Assembly: GCF_011516835.1 (NCBI RefSeq)
Contig: NZ_WOTB01000033.1
Coordinates: 1-38,696 of the forward strand
Reading direction: 5' to 3'
From: Acetobacter musti
GTDB lineage: Bacteria > Pseudomonadota > Alphaproteobacteria > Acetobacterales > Acetobacteraceae
Length of the DNA stretch: 38,696 nt
A program made the position numbers and the translations under genes. The notes beneath the pieces were generated by a model. It did no database searches. It was not told where the DNA came from and was given only the letters and a program-made list of their open reading frames with translations. This document shows, piece after piece, positions 23,621 through 31,993 of the stretch; position 1 is the stretch's first letter; every line of letters starts with the position of its first letter.

Positions 23621-23650
23621 CGAAACGTTCGATTTTCTGTATTATTCGGC
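23621..23650 (-). promoter_or_regulatory. AACGTTCGA motif upstream of the doxDA unit
   Basis: aacgttcga at 23624-23632 lies 73 bases upstream of ATG 23551 and is followed seven bases after the next T by atta (23641-23644). The same nonamer in the same orientation occurs at 27398-27406 and 31341-31349 in front of other cargo genes. Candidate shared operator. Confidence 0.5.
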
Positions 23651-23693
23651 GATGTAACTTCGGTTATCGCCCCTGAAAGATCACCCCGGAGGT

Positions 23694-24509
23694 CTATTTC
23701 AGGCCGATGAAAACCCGCACAGCTCCACGATCGCTGGCGACACCGCCCCCGAGACCACCGCTTATTGTTACTGCCGGCTCCAGAATATGGTTAAAGCCGA
23801 TATCAACGAAGCTCGACAGGCGTCGTTGCCTGGTTTGCTGCTGACGCACCACATCGGCGACCAGCGCAGTTCGAGGCCCTATCAGATGCGAGCCGACCAT
23901 CCCGACCATCCATCGCTTCGGCCGTTCGTCAGGCCGAACCCTGAAGGATCGCGTCCAGGCGATTTCTATGCCGACCCTGGGCGCCTGCCTGGAACGGCCA
24001 AGCGATTTCGTCGCAACGAACTGGACGCTGTCGCGTGGTCCCTAATGGCCGCCCCCATAAGGCTCCTGGCGGATGAGCGATATCAGCATGGCCGGAACGT
24101 AGCGCCCCTGCTGGCGGAAGTTCCATTCCACTTCCGCGCCCGCCAGATTGCCATGAACACTTGACGCGTCGCCGAACTGACGCGCGGGCGCAAAGCTCAG
24201 TTCGATCCGGCCGGGCAGTCCCAGCTTGATGGCCGGACCACCCCGCGCGCTGTAGCGCCCGTCGCCGGCTATACTCACGCGCTCGGCCGTTTGCAGCGCG
24301 ACATGTCCTGACGGCGTGACAAAGGCGTCCTTGAGCCTGACGGGTAAATTAGCGCTCAGACCCTGCGGATCGCCCTGCGCGTGCACCGGACCCATCAGGC
24401 ACCAGGCAAACACGGCGCACAGGCACGCCCCCACAAACTCATTGGCCCTGTTGCGCAACAATGCGGCGTTATGGCCGCGGTGCCTAGCCCACGGCAACGA
24501 GAACAGCAC
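23694..24509 (-). pseudogene. Exported protein gene interrupted by one in-frame TAG
   Basis: A 272-codon frame runs from ATG 24509 to the stop after 23694, with a single TAG at 24044-24042 (after RQEPYGGGH). There is no other stop, so the two halves are one gene. The N-terminal part has a hydrophobic signal-like segment ending PVHAQG. The rest is rich in alternating polar/aromatic strands (LGLPGRIELSFAP, AEVEWNFRQQG, VGIEIAWTRSF) and ends GAVRVFIGLK, suggesting an outer-membrane beta-barrel. It overlaps the end of eamA by 26 bases, so it is last in the crcB-eamA unit. Family not recognised; readthrough, mutation or error cannot be separated. Confidence 0.6.
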
Positions 24510-24927
24510 CGAGGGCGATCAGGACAACCCCGCCCCAGCCTTTGGCGGACATATGTTCGCCCAAGACCAGGACGCCGAAAATCGCCACGAAAACGACACT
24601 CAGCTTGTCGACAGGCGCCACGCGCGCCGCATCGCCCAGCTTCAACGCGCGAAAATAGCATAGCCATGATGCTCCCGTGGCGAGACCCGACAGCATGAGG
24701 AAGAGGACCGTCCGCCCACCGATGGGGTCTAGCGCGCGCAGCTTGCCGGTGAGGGCAAGCAACGTTCCCAGCACGACGACGATGACGATCGTGCGCACGA
24801 AAGTTGCGATATCAGAATCAACCCCCTGAACGCCGAGCTTGGCGAGGATTGCCGTCATCGCCGCAAAGGCGGCTGATAACAGAGCCCATACCAACCAAGG
24901 GGGCACACCTGAGCCATTCATGATCAT
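24484..24927 (-). CDS. EamA-family transporter (single-domain)
   Basis: A 147-residue membrane protein with about five hydrophobic helices and one EamA domain (WLVWALLSAAFAAMTAILAK, ATGASWLCYFRALKLGDAARV, FGVLVLGEHMSAKGWGGV). Members of this length act as dimers, like small multidrug resistance proteins. Substrate unknown. It follows crcB by 13 bases and precedes the interrupted exported protein, so it lies in the fluoride-riboswitch transcript. ATG 24927 or 24921 is the start. Confidence 0.8.
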   Translation of the reverse strand: MIMNGSGVPPWLVWALLSAAFAAMTAILAKLGVQGVDSDIATFVRTIVIVVVLGTLLALTGKLRALDPIGGRTVLFLMLSGLATGASWLCYFRALKLGDAARVAPVDKLSVVFVAIFGVLVLGEHMSAKGWGGVVLIALGAVLVAVG

Positions 24928-24940
24928 GATGCCCTATCGG

Positions 24941-25375
24941 TTAGGCGTCTTCTTCGGTTGCGGTCTGGGCGATGCGGATGGCGCCCGTGTTGAACCCGTC
25001 GGCCGTGATATGGCCCAGCGCCACGGCACCGATGCAGAGAATGACCGACGCGGCCACGTTCACGGACGCCCGCCCCCAGGCATCGTTACGGATCAGGTCG
25101 AGCGTCTGCAGGCTGAAGGATGAGAACGTCGTATAGCCGCCGCAGAGCCCGATCATCACGAAAAGACGCATGTTTTCCGACACCGGATAGCGCCCGTCCG
25201 CAAGGGTCAACGTGCCGAAGAAACCGATCACGAACGAGCCGAGCGCGTTGATGGGGAGGATCGTGCCCCATGGGATGAAGCGGCTGATCGGCATGGCCGC
25301 GACGGAAACCAGGTAACGCGCCAACGTGCCGAGAGCGCCTCCGACCATGACGATAAGACAGGTTGTAAACGACAT
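24941..25375 (-). CDS. crcB: CrcB/Fluc fluoride channel
   Basis: A 144-residue four-helix membrane protein of the Fluc family. Hallmarks are GGALGTLARYLVS at the start, the NALGSFVIGFF segment with the pore Asn, and GLCGGYTTFSSFSLQT carrying the TTFSSF break helix. Fluc dimers export fluoride passively and protect cells in acid, where HF enters. SD aaaggga lies before ATG 25375, and a fluoride riboswitch sits in the leader about 85 bases upstream. First gene of the crcB-eamA unit. Confidence 0.93.
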   Translation of the reverse strand: MSFTTCLIVMVGGALGTLARYLVSVAAMPISRFIPWGTILPINALGSFVIGFFGTLTLADGRYPVSENMRLFVMIGLCGGYTTFSSFSLQTLDLIRNDAWGRASVNVAASVILCIGAVALGHITADGFNTGAIRIAQTATEEDA

Positions 25376-25458
25376 GCCATTCCCTTTCTGCGCGAGTTCG
25401 GACGGAACCCGCTGTTTCGGGCGGCGAAATGCAGACGCACTCCCACCGCCATTGTGTC

Positions 25459-25518
25459 GCGGTAGGAGCCATCAGCCCTTGCGAGGGCGGTTGAAGGGGG
25501 AGCTCCATCCCCTTGTCG
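25459..25518 (-). promoter_or_regulatory. Fluoride riboswitch (crcB motif) in the crcB leader
   Basis: On the minus strand the leader contains ggggatggagctccccc, then aaccgccc-loop-gggctgatggctcctac. These are the paired elements and the CTGATGgCTCCTAC block of the fluoride aptamer; the pseudoknot partner ATGGAG pairs with CTCC. It lies 84 bases upstream of the crcB start and should turn crcB-eamA on when fluoride is present. Confidence 0.9.
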
Positions 25519-25701
25519 GGAGAGTTAACATAAAGCGGTCGCAGTGCGCTACTTCAGGGTGCCGCCGTCGGGGCATGGTTAATCCCGAGAAGAGCCGTTT
25601 CCTGTATTTGTGACCTGCCAGCCCTCCTTTTTTGTTGCTCGCCCTCACCGCCGGGCGCACATAATCCCGGTGACGCGCGAACAGCAGAATTTCGTCGTCC
25701 T

Positions 25702-25757
25702 GGACAAGGGGATGGGGTTCCCCTGAAACCGCCGCAAGGCTGATGACTCCTCTGTGC
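25702..25757 (+). promoter_or_regulatory. Second fluoride riboswitch, facing the stress-protein gene
   Basis: The plus strand reads ggggatggggttcccc, then aaaccgcc-gcaa-ggctgatgactcct, again the crcB-motif aptamer. It diverges from the first riboswitch and lies 75 bases before ATG 25832 of the universal stress protein. Two divergent fluoride aptamers within 300 bp put both transcripts under the same ligand. Confidence 0.85.
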
Positions 25758-25831
25758 CGCAATCGGTACGAGGAGACATGTGCGCCTCTCTTCGTTCCGA
25801 AGGTCGTTTATCTTTGGAGTGGAGATCTATC

Positions 25832-26641
25832 ATGCACATACTGGCCATTCTCGACCGGCCTGGGCCGGCGCTCCAGACCCTTCGCACCGTCGATAGCCTC
25901 ATGGTGCGTTTGCAAGATTGCAAGGTGACGATCCTGCATCCGCGGCAGGAGACCAATCCGGACTTCCAGTCTGAGGACGAAGGCATCGAGACGCAGAGCG
26001 AACACGCCGAGTTCGAAAAGCGCGAACAGAATTTGAGTGGTACCTTGCGCGACATCACCGAGCGATGGATGACGACGCGCGCGGACACGGGCTCAGCACA
26101 ATGGCTCCAGGCGATAGGCGACGTTCGCAGTATCGTCGCCGAACAAAGCCGGAAAGCCGATCTCGTGGTCGTCGGCAGACACATGCCAAGCGACCCCGAC
26201 CGGACCAGAAAGACTCTCATGGCAGCACTTTTCGATGCCAACGCCGCCGTATTAATCGCTCCTGAGCATGCGCCCCGGACGATCGGCGTTCGTCCCGTCA
26301 TTCTGTGGGAGCCGTCCCGGGCGTTGGATGCCGCACTATCGGCGGCATGGAAGTTGCTGCTGACTGCCGAACACGTGACCTTCCTGATCGGAGCGCTCCC
26401 TGATGAATGTATGCCTGATCCTGCCCGGCGGTTGATGGATGCCGGCATCAGTGTCGGTATCGATCGTTTTCGGATTGATGACGGTGAAGGGATCGCGCTT
26501 CGCGATCATGCACTGCGCGCAAATGCGGATATTCTCGTTATGGGCGCCTATACGCATCCGCGTTTCTTCGAAAGGCTTTTCGGAGGCGTGACCGAGGACA
26601 TTCTTGCCCACGAGATGCTGCCATTGTTGATCCATCACTGA
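25832..26641 (+). CDS. Tandem universal stress protein
   Basis: A 269-residue protein made of two UspA-like halves. MHILAILDRPGPALQTLRTV opens the first, with DLVVVGRHMPSDPDRTRKTL as its nucleotide-loop region. RPVILWEPSRALDAALSAAW opens the second, ending ADILVMGAYTHPRFFERLFGG as its GxG/S-T loop. Double-Usp proteins of this type occur in many stress-regulated proteobacterial loci. An in-frame ATG at 25778 with SD gaggaga is an alternative start; 25832 fits the fold. Placed behind a fluoride riboswitch, it is probably part of the fluoride response. Confidence 0.8.
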   Translation: MHILAILDRPGPALQTLRTVDSLMVRLQDCKVTILHPRQETNPDFQSEDEGIETQSEHAEFEKREQNLSGTLRDITERWMTTRADTGSAQWLQAIGDVRSIVAEQSRKADLVVVGRHMPSDPDRTRKTLMAALFDANAAVLIAPEHAPRTIGVRPVILWEPSRALDAALSAAWKLLLTAEHVTFLIGALPDECMPDPARRLMDAGISVGIDRFRIDDGEGIALRDHALRANADILVMGAYTHPRFFERLFGGVTEDILAHEMLPLLIHH

Positions 26642-26701
26642 ACATCGATGCCGATGCCGCGCTTGATATCCCAAGCGACTTCACGCGCGGCATTGAACAA
26701 C

Positions 26702-27217
26702 TCAGTTCCCCATGTAAGGGTGATTAGCTCCGGGCGTGAGCGCCGTGTAGAGCTGGTCGCGAATATTGTCGAAGCCGATCGTCAGCCACCGGGCAGAGGC
26801 GCCGTCTGTGGCAATCTGTCCCGAGGTGCGGGTAATTTCTTTCGATCCGTCACACATGGCTGCGGTGACCTGAGTCAAACCGCCTTTCGGCCCGCCTTGG
26901 GCAAATTCCGTTTCGGCGGAGCAGAGTTCGTCCTTGGCGGGCAATCGCACGGCGTTGAGATACATCACGATACGACGGCTGTCTGCCGATGCCACGCCGT
27001 CCTGCGTCGGATAAAGGGCAGCCAGCGTCGCGTCTGTCTGACCCGGAACCGTTCCGATGAACTTGACGGGCAGGCTCTTGTAGTCCCACCACAGACGCGC
27101 CCGTTCATGCGAGGGATTGTTGCTGCTGGTGATTGCCGTTCCGCATCCGCCAAGCAGAGCCAGTCCCGTCAGGACGGAGGCGAGAGGCAGAACCTTCGAT
27201 TTGCCAAAAATTTTCAT
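26702..27217 (-). CDS. Lipoprotein of unknown function
   Basis: A 171-residue protein with a lipoprotein signal (MKIFGKSKVLPLASVLTGLA, lipobox LLGGC at about residues 21-25). The mature part has no recognised domain. It includes three further Cys and ends AL-TPGANHPYMGN. ATG 27217 is chosen so that the lipobox is at normal distance; the longer frame to 27289 is unlikely. It is a monocistronic minus-strand gene with the AACGTTCGA motif 181 bases upstream. Confidence 0.65.
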   Translation of the reverse strand: MKIFGKSKVLPLASVLTGLALLGGCGTAITSSNNPSHERARLWWDYKSLPVKFIGTVPGQTDATLAALYPTQDGVASADSRRIVMYLNAVRLPAKDELCSAETEFAQGGPKGGLTQVTAAMCDGSKEITRTSGQIATDGASARWLTIGFDNIRDQLYTALTPGANHPYMGN

Positions 27218-27556
27218 GGAAGCCTGTTCCCGTGATCGCATTTCGGCGCATGATTTTTCGGAGGGGCAGAGACACTCTCCGGAATGCAAATCATTGCCTT
27301 TCGAGTTTCGCGGCCAGGACCGATTTCCCGCCTCGCTTCTCGTGAAGACTTTGATACGATCAGGGGACGAGGCTGAAAATTGAAACGTATCGCTTAGAAC
27401 GTTCGATAAAATAGATTACCGGGTTGCTCTTTCACCCGGAAGGCCTCATTCGAGAAAAGCTCAGCGCCCTGCAACGCGTTTCTCAGGGTAATGCGCCGCA
27501 ATGCGCTGGTTCATTGGATACACGGTCGACGAAATCAGGCCGTACGCCGATGCGCT
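27218..27556. other. Intergenic region with AACGTTCGA motif
   Basis: 339 bases between the lipoprotein start and the TDT transporter stop hold no supported gene. aacgttcga lies at 27398-27406, again followed after seven bases by atta (27415-27418) as at the doxDA promoter. The region is AT-rich around 27375-27420, consistent with a promoter. Confidence 0.5.
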
Positions 27557-28678
27557 CTACTCCGGGGTTGCGATGCAGGGAGAGACGAACAGATTTCCCG
27601 CCCACCCGCTGGCGAGCGTCTTGGCCGCGACGACCAGCCACATGATGGCGAGCATCACGCAGAACACCGTGCCCGCGACGCCGAAAAACCCGTAATCGAG
27701 CATCGCACCGAGCCGGAACGTTGCGACCGTGTAAACGCCCAACGGGAAGGTATAGCCCCACCAGCCGAGATTGAACGGGATGCCCGAGCGCCAGTAGCGC
27801 GCCGTGATCAGGCACGCCATCAACCACCACCACAGCCCGAAGCCCCACAACAGCAGCCCCGCCAAGACCCCCATGCCGTGGGCCGCGATGCCGATCTCCC
27901 GCGGGCCATGCAGCGCCATGATTGTAGGTGCGTCCCCACCCAACACCAGCATTCCGAGCGCGCCCGTGCCGATCGGTCCCAACGCCAGCCAGCATGACGC
28001 CGCCATGCTCTCATGCGGCAGTTTGTGCAGCGCCATGCGTAGCGTCAGGATCGTCAGGATGCCGAACGCGACCGGCACCGAATACGCCCAGAGGACATAG
28101 GACGTGAGCAGCACGGTGAACTGCGTGCCCGCATCCGCCAGATGCGGCGCGATCTGTCCCCCGGATGCCCCCGCCACTTCGGCCGCCACGACCGGTAGCA
28201 GCCAGATCGCCGTCATGCCTTCCAGACGATGCTCGTGCCGTGTGAACATCAGATACGGGATCAGCACCCCGCAGGCGATCGACATCGCCACGTCCAGCCA
28301 CCACAGCGCATGGGCGATGCCCACGATGCCCTCACCGAACAACGAAATGCCGAACGCGATGCCGCCGTTGATGATTGTCGCCAGTCCCATCGGTATGGTG
28401 CCGAAGAACATCGATACCGTGCCATGCCCGAAGATCCGCCGCGCCTCGTGGCCGAACATCATCCACCGCGCGGCATAAAGCCCGGCGAACAGGGCAAACA
28501 GGGCGATGTTGAAAAGCCACAACGCTGTGCCGACGCCGTGGAGATACGAACCGGCGACGGGGATCTGCGGTAGCGCGAGGGCCAGGATACCCGTCCCCAT
28601 GGTGGCAGCGAACCAGTTGGGCGTGAACTGGCGGATCATCTCGCGCGGATGGGCGAGGTTCTGCAGCGGCTTCGTCAT
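27557..28678 (-). CDS. TDT-family transporter (TehA/SSU1-like exporter)
   Basis: A 373-residue protein with about ten transmembrane helices. QFTPNWFAATMGTGILALAL is the family's N-terminal signature, and GTVSMFFGTIPMGLATIING and WGYTFPLGVYTVATFRLG follow. TDT proteins export sulfite (SSU1), transport malate, or form anion channels (SLAC1/TehA). With thiosulfate oxidation genes nearby, sulfite export is the best guess. ATG 28678 overlaps the LysR stop by 4 bases. It is last gene of the FAD-DUF202-LysR-TDT unit. Confidence 0.8.
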   Translation of the reverse strand: MTKPLQNLAHPREMIRQFTPNWFAATMGTGILALALPQIPVAGSYLHGVGTALWLFNIALFALFAGLYAARWMMFGHEARRIFGHGTVSMFFGTIPMGLATIINGGIAFGISLFGEGIVGIAHALWWLDVAMSIACGVLIPYLMFTRHEHRLEGMTAIWLLPVVAAEVAGASGGQIAPHLADAGTQFTVLLTSYVLWAYSVPVAFGILTILTLRMALHKLPHESMAASCWLALGPIGTGALGMLVLGGDAPTIMALHGPREIGIAAHGMGVLAGLLLWGFGLWWWLMACLITARYWRSGIPFNLGWWGYTFPLGVYTVATFRLGAMLDYGFFGVAGTVFCVMLAIMWLVVAAKTLASGWAGNLFVSPCIATPE

Positions 28679-29571
28679 GGCTTGTTCACTGTGACAGGGG
28701 CGCCCAGCAGGGCGAGAAAGGCAGTTTCCGCCGGCGACAGGCGGCGTTGCGGGTGGCGCAGCGCGCGGAACTGCCGGTCCGGCAGGTTCATGGGCACGGC
28801 GCATAGCAGCCCGGCCTCGATCCGGCCCGCCACCACGCTTGCCGAGAGCACGGCAGCAGCGGTCCCCGTCTCCACGGCGCTGGCCATCGCCTCGTTGGAC
28901 GCGACCTCCAGCATCACGTCGAGATCGGCCGGATCGACGCCGAGGGCGTGGAGTGCGTGTTCGAACTCGATACGCGTGCCCGACCCGGCCTCGCGCAGAA
29001 CCCACGGGCTGCGCGCGAGATCGCGGGTCGCGGGCGGAGTCGACGCCCATGGGTGATCGGGGGCCACGACCAGCAGCAGCTGATCCTGAGCGACGACATC
29101 GCTGTGCAAGTCCGGCGTCGGCAGATCGCCTTCCACCAGGCCAATCGACGCCTCGCCCGATTGCACCCCTGCCGCAATATCGCGTGTATTGGCGATCGTG
29201 ACGTGTAGGCGAATGCCGGGATACGCGGCGCGGAACGCATTCAGACGCGCGGGCAGCCAGTAGCTCGCTATGGTATGGCTGGCATGCAGGCGCAGGCTGC
29301 CGTCGCGCAGGCCCGCGAGGTCGAACATCCGCTCGCGCGCGATGTTTGCGCGGTTCAGCACGGTGCGCGCTTCCTCAAGAAACAACCGACCGGCCGGTGT
29401 CAGTTCGATGCGGCGACCGATCCGGCTGAAGAAAGCAAGCTGGAATTCGCCCTCCAGTTGGGTCACGGCATGACTGACGGCGGATTGCGTCAGATTGAGG
29501 AATTCGGCGGCCCGGGTGATGTGCTCGCGCTCGGCGACAGCTGCGAAAATCCGAAGTTGTTCCAGCGTCAT
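28675..29571 (-). CDS. LysR-type transcriptional regulator
   Basis: A 298-residue regulator. The N-terminal winged helix is MTLEQLRIFAAVAEREHITRAAEFLNLTQSAVSHAVTQLE, and the effector-binding domain (about 90-295) has the common HPWASTPPATRDLARSPWVLRE segment. It resembles CysB/CbbR-type regulators of sulfur and carbon metabolism more than virulence ones. Unusually, it sits inside a polycistronic unit, overlapping the DUF202 stop and the transporter start by 4 bases each, instead of diverging from its target. It may control its own operon and other cargo genes through the AACGTTCGA sites. Confidence 0.88.
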   Translation of the reverse strand: MTLEQLRIFAAVAEREHITRAAEFLNLTQSAVSHAVTQLEGEFQLAFFSRIGRRIELTPAGRLFLEEARTVLNRANIARERMFDLAGLRDGSLRLHASHTIASYWLPARLNAFRAAYPGIRLHVTIANTRDIAAGVQSGEASIGLVEGDLPTPDLHSDVVAQDQLLLVVAPDHPWASTPPATRDLARSPWVLREAGSGTRIEFEHALHALGVDPADLDVMLEVASNEAMASAVETGTAAAVLSASVVAGRIEAGLLCAVPMNLPDRQFRALRHPQRRLSPAETAFLALLGAPVTVNKP

Positions 29572-29942
29572 GACACTACCGCCCGGGTCAGGGCCACCAG
29601 CACGGCACAGCCAAGGGCACCAAGCGCAATCGTTAGCGCGCGCTCCATGCTAGGGCCGACCGAGTAATGCGTCGTATCCGCCGCGATTGCCGTACGCGTG
29701 GCTTGGAACCGCCGATACGCTGCGGCGAACAGAACAACGCCGAGCGCGACGAACACGACGCCCAGTTCGGCGGTGGCCCCATAAGGGCGCGGTGCGGCGG
29801 CATCGTGCTGGTCTGCCGCCAGACGCAGGAACAGGTCAAATTTCGCCAGTACGCCGCCGAAGGCCACAATGGCAAGCGCCGTGCGGAGCCAGGCGAGAAA
29901 GGTCCGCTCATTGGCCGCGTGATCGGTATAGCGCGGGATCAT
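29568..29942 (-). CDS. DUF202 (YidH-type) membrane protein
   Basis: A 124-residue protein with three hydrophobic helices. The family signature NERTFLAWLRTALAIVAFG is near the N-terminus, then LGVVFVALGVVLFAAAY and a C-terminal helix (ALGALGCAVLVALTR). DUF202 proteins are small inner-membrane proteins of unknown role. It overlaps the oxidoreductase upstream and LysR downstream by 4 bases each. Confidence 0.85.
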   Translation of the reverse strand: MIPRYTDHAANERTFLAWLRTALAIVAFGGVLAKFDLFLRLAADQHDAAAPRPYGATAELGVVFVALGVVLFAAAYRRFQATRTAIAADTTHYSVGPSMERALTIALGALGCAVLVALTRAVVS

Positions 29943-31264
29943 ACGGCCTGCGCCAGCCGGTCGGCGACCTCACGGGCCTGCACGCGGATTTCCGGAATGG
30001 CAATGGACTCCAGCAGCACGCCGAGCCGCGCCGGGCCGATTGTAAACAGATCGTCCGCCACGTCGCCCTCCGCGTTGATGAGCGCACCGTCCGGCGTGCA
30101 GGACAGGCCCGCGCCCTTGAAACCAGGAACTATCTCACCCCGATTGAACAAATCGTGCAGCAAGGGCGCGTCTGCGCGTTGGTATTTCAGGCTGGGGCCG
30201 GTACAGTTGATGACGTGGGCGGCGGTGATCGTCATGTCGTCGCCGGCCCTGACGATCAGGCCATCTTCGCCGGTGCTGATTGCGGTCACGCGCCCGTCAA
30301 GCACGCGCAAGGTTCCGGCCTGACGCTCCTGGTCAAGGATATCTGCAATATGCGGAGCCATACGATGCCGCAGGATTTCCCAGCGCCGTAGCAAATGCCG
30401 CTGGAAACGGGATTTTTCGACATCCGGCAGCGCCAGCCACAGCGTGTTGATGACCGGACGCATGCTGTCCACCGCCGCCCGCCAGTCGGTGCCGCGTTTC
30501 AGTGCCGCATGGAAAGCGCGCAGGTAGGCGAGTGCGGTTGATGCTGTATTTCCGGGTGTAAAGACAGGTGCTGGCAGCTTCGTGTATGCCGCATGCCGTT
30601 CGGGAAACAGGCCGCGACGCGACAGGGCCGTCACCTGTCCGCGGTGGCCGTTCTCCCGCAGACGCAGCAGTACGTCGATCGTGGTCAGGCCGGTGCCGAT
30701 CAGCGTCACCGCGTCATCGGGCGCAACGTTGGCCAATGCCCGTTCATCCCAGGCGTTGTGGTGATAGCGGCCGGTGTCGTCCAGTTCGCGCGGGATACCG
30801 GGCAGGCACGCCGGATCGAAATGCCCGGAAGCCAGCACGACCTGTCTGGCATATAGCACCTCCCCGTCAGCGAGTGTCACGGCAAAGCCGCCGTCGATCC
30901 GGTGACAACCGACGGCGCGCTGCCGGACGTGCTCAGGAGCTGCGATAGAATGCAGGTTGCGAAGATAAAGGCCATAGAGCGCGCGCGGTACGAACTCCCC
31001 GTCATCGATCGTGCCGGGCACGTTCTCGGCCAGCCAGCGCAAGAAGTGGTCGGGGTCGGCCGGGTCGGCGCTCATGCCCTTGGCCGGGACATTCAGGAGA
31101 TTTTTCAATGACGGTGTTGAGTAAGCGAGCCCGAAGCCGGGACGGTCGGACGGATCGACCAGCGTCGCAGTCATACCGTAGCGGGTGGCGAGGTTCCACG
31201 CCGTCAGCGTGCCGCTTGCGCCCCCACCGATGATGACGATGTCGTGTTGATCGGGCTCGGTCAT
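29939..31264 (-). CDS. FAD/NAD(P)-binding oxidoreductase
   Basis: A 441-residue flavoprotein. IVIIGGGASGTLTAWNLA is the Rossmann GxGxxG FAD site (residues 9-26), PGFGLAYST follows, and a second Rossmann block is AVTLIGTGLTTIDVLLRLRENGH. The C-terminal VINCTGP motif closes the FAD site. This is the FAD-NAD(P)-binding family PF13454 often found in sulfur, sulfite or hydroxamate contexts. The substrate is not determined. SD caggagag lies before ATG 31264, and the AACGTTCGA site lies 77 bases upstream. It is first gene of the four-gene unit. Confidence 0.78.
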   Translation of the reverse strand: MTEPDQHDIVIIGGGASGTLTAWNLATRYGMTATLVDPSDRPGFGLAYSTPSLKNLLNVPAKGMSADPADPDHFLRWLAENVPGTIDDGEFVPRALYGLYLRNLHSIAAPEHVRQRAVGCHRIDGGFAVTLADGEVLYARQVVLASGHFDPACLPGIPRELDDTGRYHHNAWDERALANVAPDDAVTLIGTGLTTIDVLLRLRENGHRGQVTALSRRGLFPERHAAYTKLPAPVFTPGNTASTALAYLRAFHAALKRGTDWRAAVDSMRPVINTLWLALPDVEKSRFQRHLLRRWEILRHRMAPHIADILDQERQAGTLRVLDGRVTAISTGEDGLIVRAGDDMTITAAHVINCTGPSLKYQRADAPLLHDLFNRGEIVPGFKGAGLSCTPDGALINAEGDVADDLFTIGPARLGVLLESIAIPEIRVQAREVADRLAQAV

Positions 31265-31336
31265 ATCATAACTCTCCTGGATTGCGTGTCACCAGAATGA
31301 TCCGAAGCTTCTGAACCATCCATGAGATTGTCTAGA

Positions 31337-31365
31337 TTGGAACGTTCGAAACTATCGAACTGTCT
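31337..31365 (-). promoter_or_regulatory. AACGTTCGA motif upstream of the oxidoreductase operon
   Basis: aacgttcga at 31341-31349, here followed by aactatcgaac (31350-31360), making an imperfect inverted arrangement gttcga/tcgaac. It lies 77 bases before ATG 31264. Same orientation as the sites at 23624 and 27398. Confidence 0.5.
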
Positions 31366-31399
31366 CCCTGACCTTCGCATACAACATAATTGCCGCCAG

Positions 31400-31993
31400 T
31401 CATGCTTCCGTTGCAGGCACAGCAGCTAAACGCACAAGCGTTCGGTAAACCGTCGGCCGTGACACTGAAAAGACGGCGGCGAGATCGCTGATCGAGTAAT
31501 CGCCGGTGTCGTACATCCGGCGCAGTTCCTTCTGCTGCCGCTCGGAGAGCTTGGGCTTCTTGCCGCGCAGTTTGCCCTTGGCACGGGCAACCGCCATGCC
31601 TTCGCGGGTTCGCATCCGGATCAGGTCGGCCTCGAACTCGGCGAATGTTGCGAGGATATTGAAGAAGAGCTTGCCCATCGGATCGGACGGGTCATGCACG
31701 CTGGCACCGAGCTGGAGGCGTACGCCCCTGGCGGCGAGGTCGTCTCCGATCGCTCGCGCGTCCGGCACCGATCGGGCCAGCCGATCGAGTTTTGGCACGA
31801 CGAGGGTGTCACCGCGTCGCACAGCTGCCAGAGCCTGATCCAGGCCAGGGCGGGTCCGGGTCGTTCCGGTGAATCCCTTGTCAGTATAGATCCGTTCAGC
31901 GGCGATCCCGAGGTTGAGCAGGGTCTCACGCTGCACGGCGAGGTCCTGCTTGTCGGTCGAGCAGCGGGCGTAGCCAATCAGGACGTGCGTCAT
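31400..31993 (-). CDS. tnpR: Serine resolvase TnpR of the cargo transposon
   Basis: A 197-residue serine recombinase. MTHVLIGYARCSTDKQDLAV contains the Ser nucleophile, followed by VVPKLDRLARSVPDARAIGDDL, FFNILATFAEFEADLIRMRT and a C-terminal helix-turn-helix (YSISDLAAVFSVSRPTVYRTL). ATG 31993 is chosen at the conserved beta strand; a longer frame to 32035 is unlikely. Divergent from tnpA with 156 bases between, where res is expected. Confidence 0.9.
   Translation of the reverse strand: MTHVLIGYARCSTDKQDLAVQRETLLNLGIAAERIYTDKGFTGTTRTRPGLDQALAAVRRGDTLVVPKLDRLARSVPDARAIGDDLAARGVRLQLGASVHDPSDPMGKLFFNILATFAEFEADLIRMRTREGMAVARAKGKLRGKKPKLSERQQKELRRMYDTGDYSISDLAAVFSVSRPTVYRTLVRLAAVPATEA

Noticed and set aside
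28679..29050. N-terminal extension of the TDT transporter frame
   Set aside because: These 124 codons overlap LysR antiphase and are Arg/Gly-rich; the real start is ATG 28678 in a 4-base overlap.
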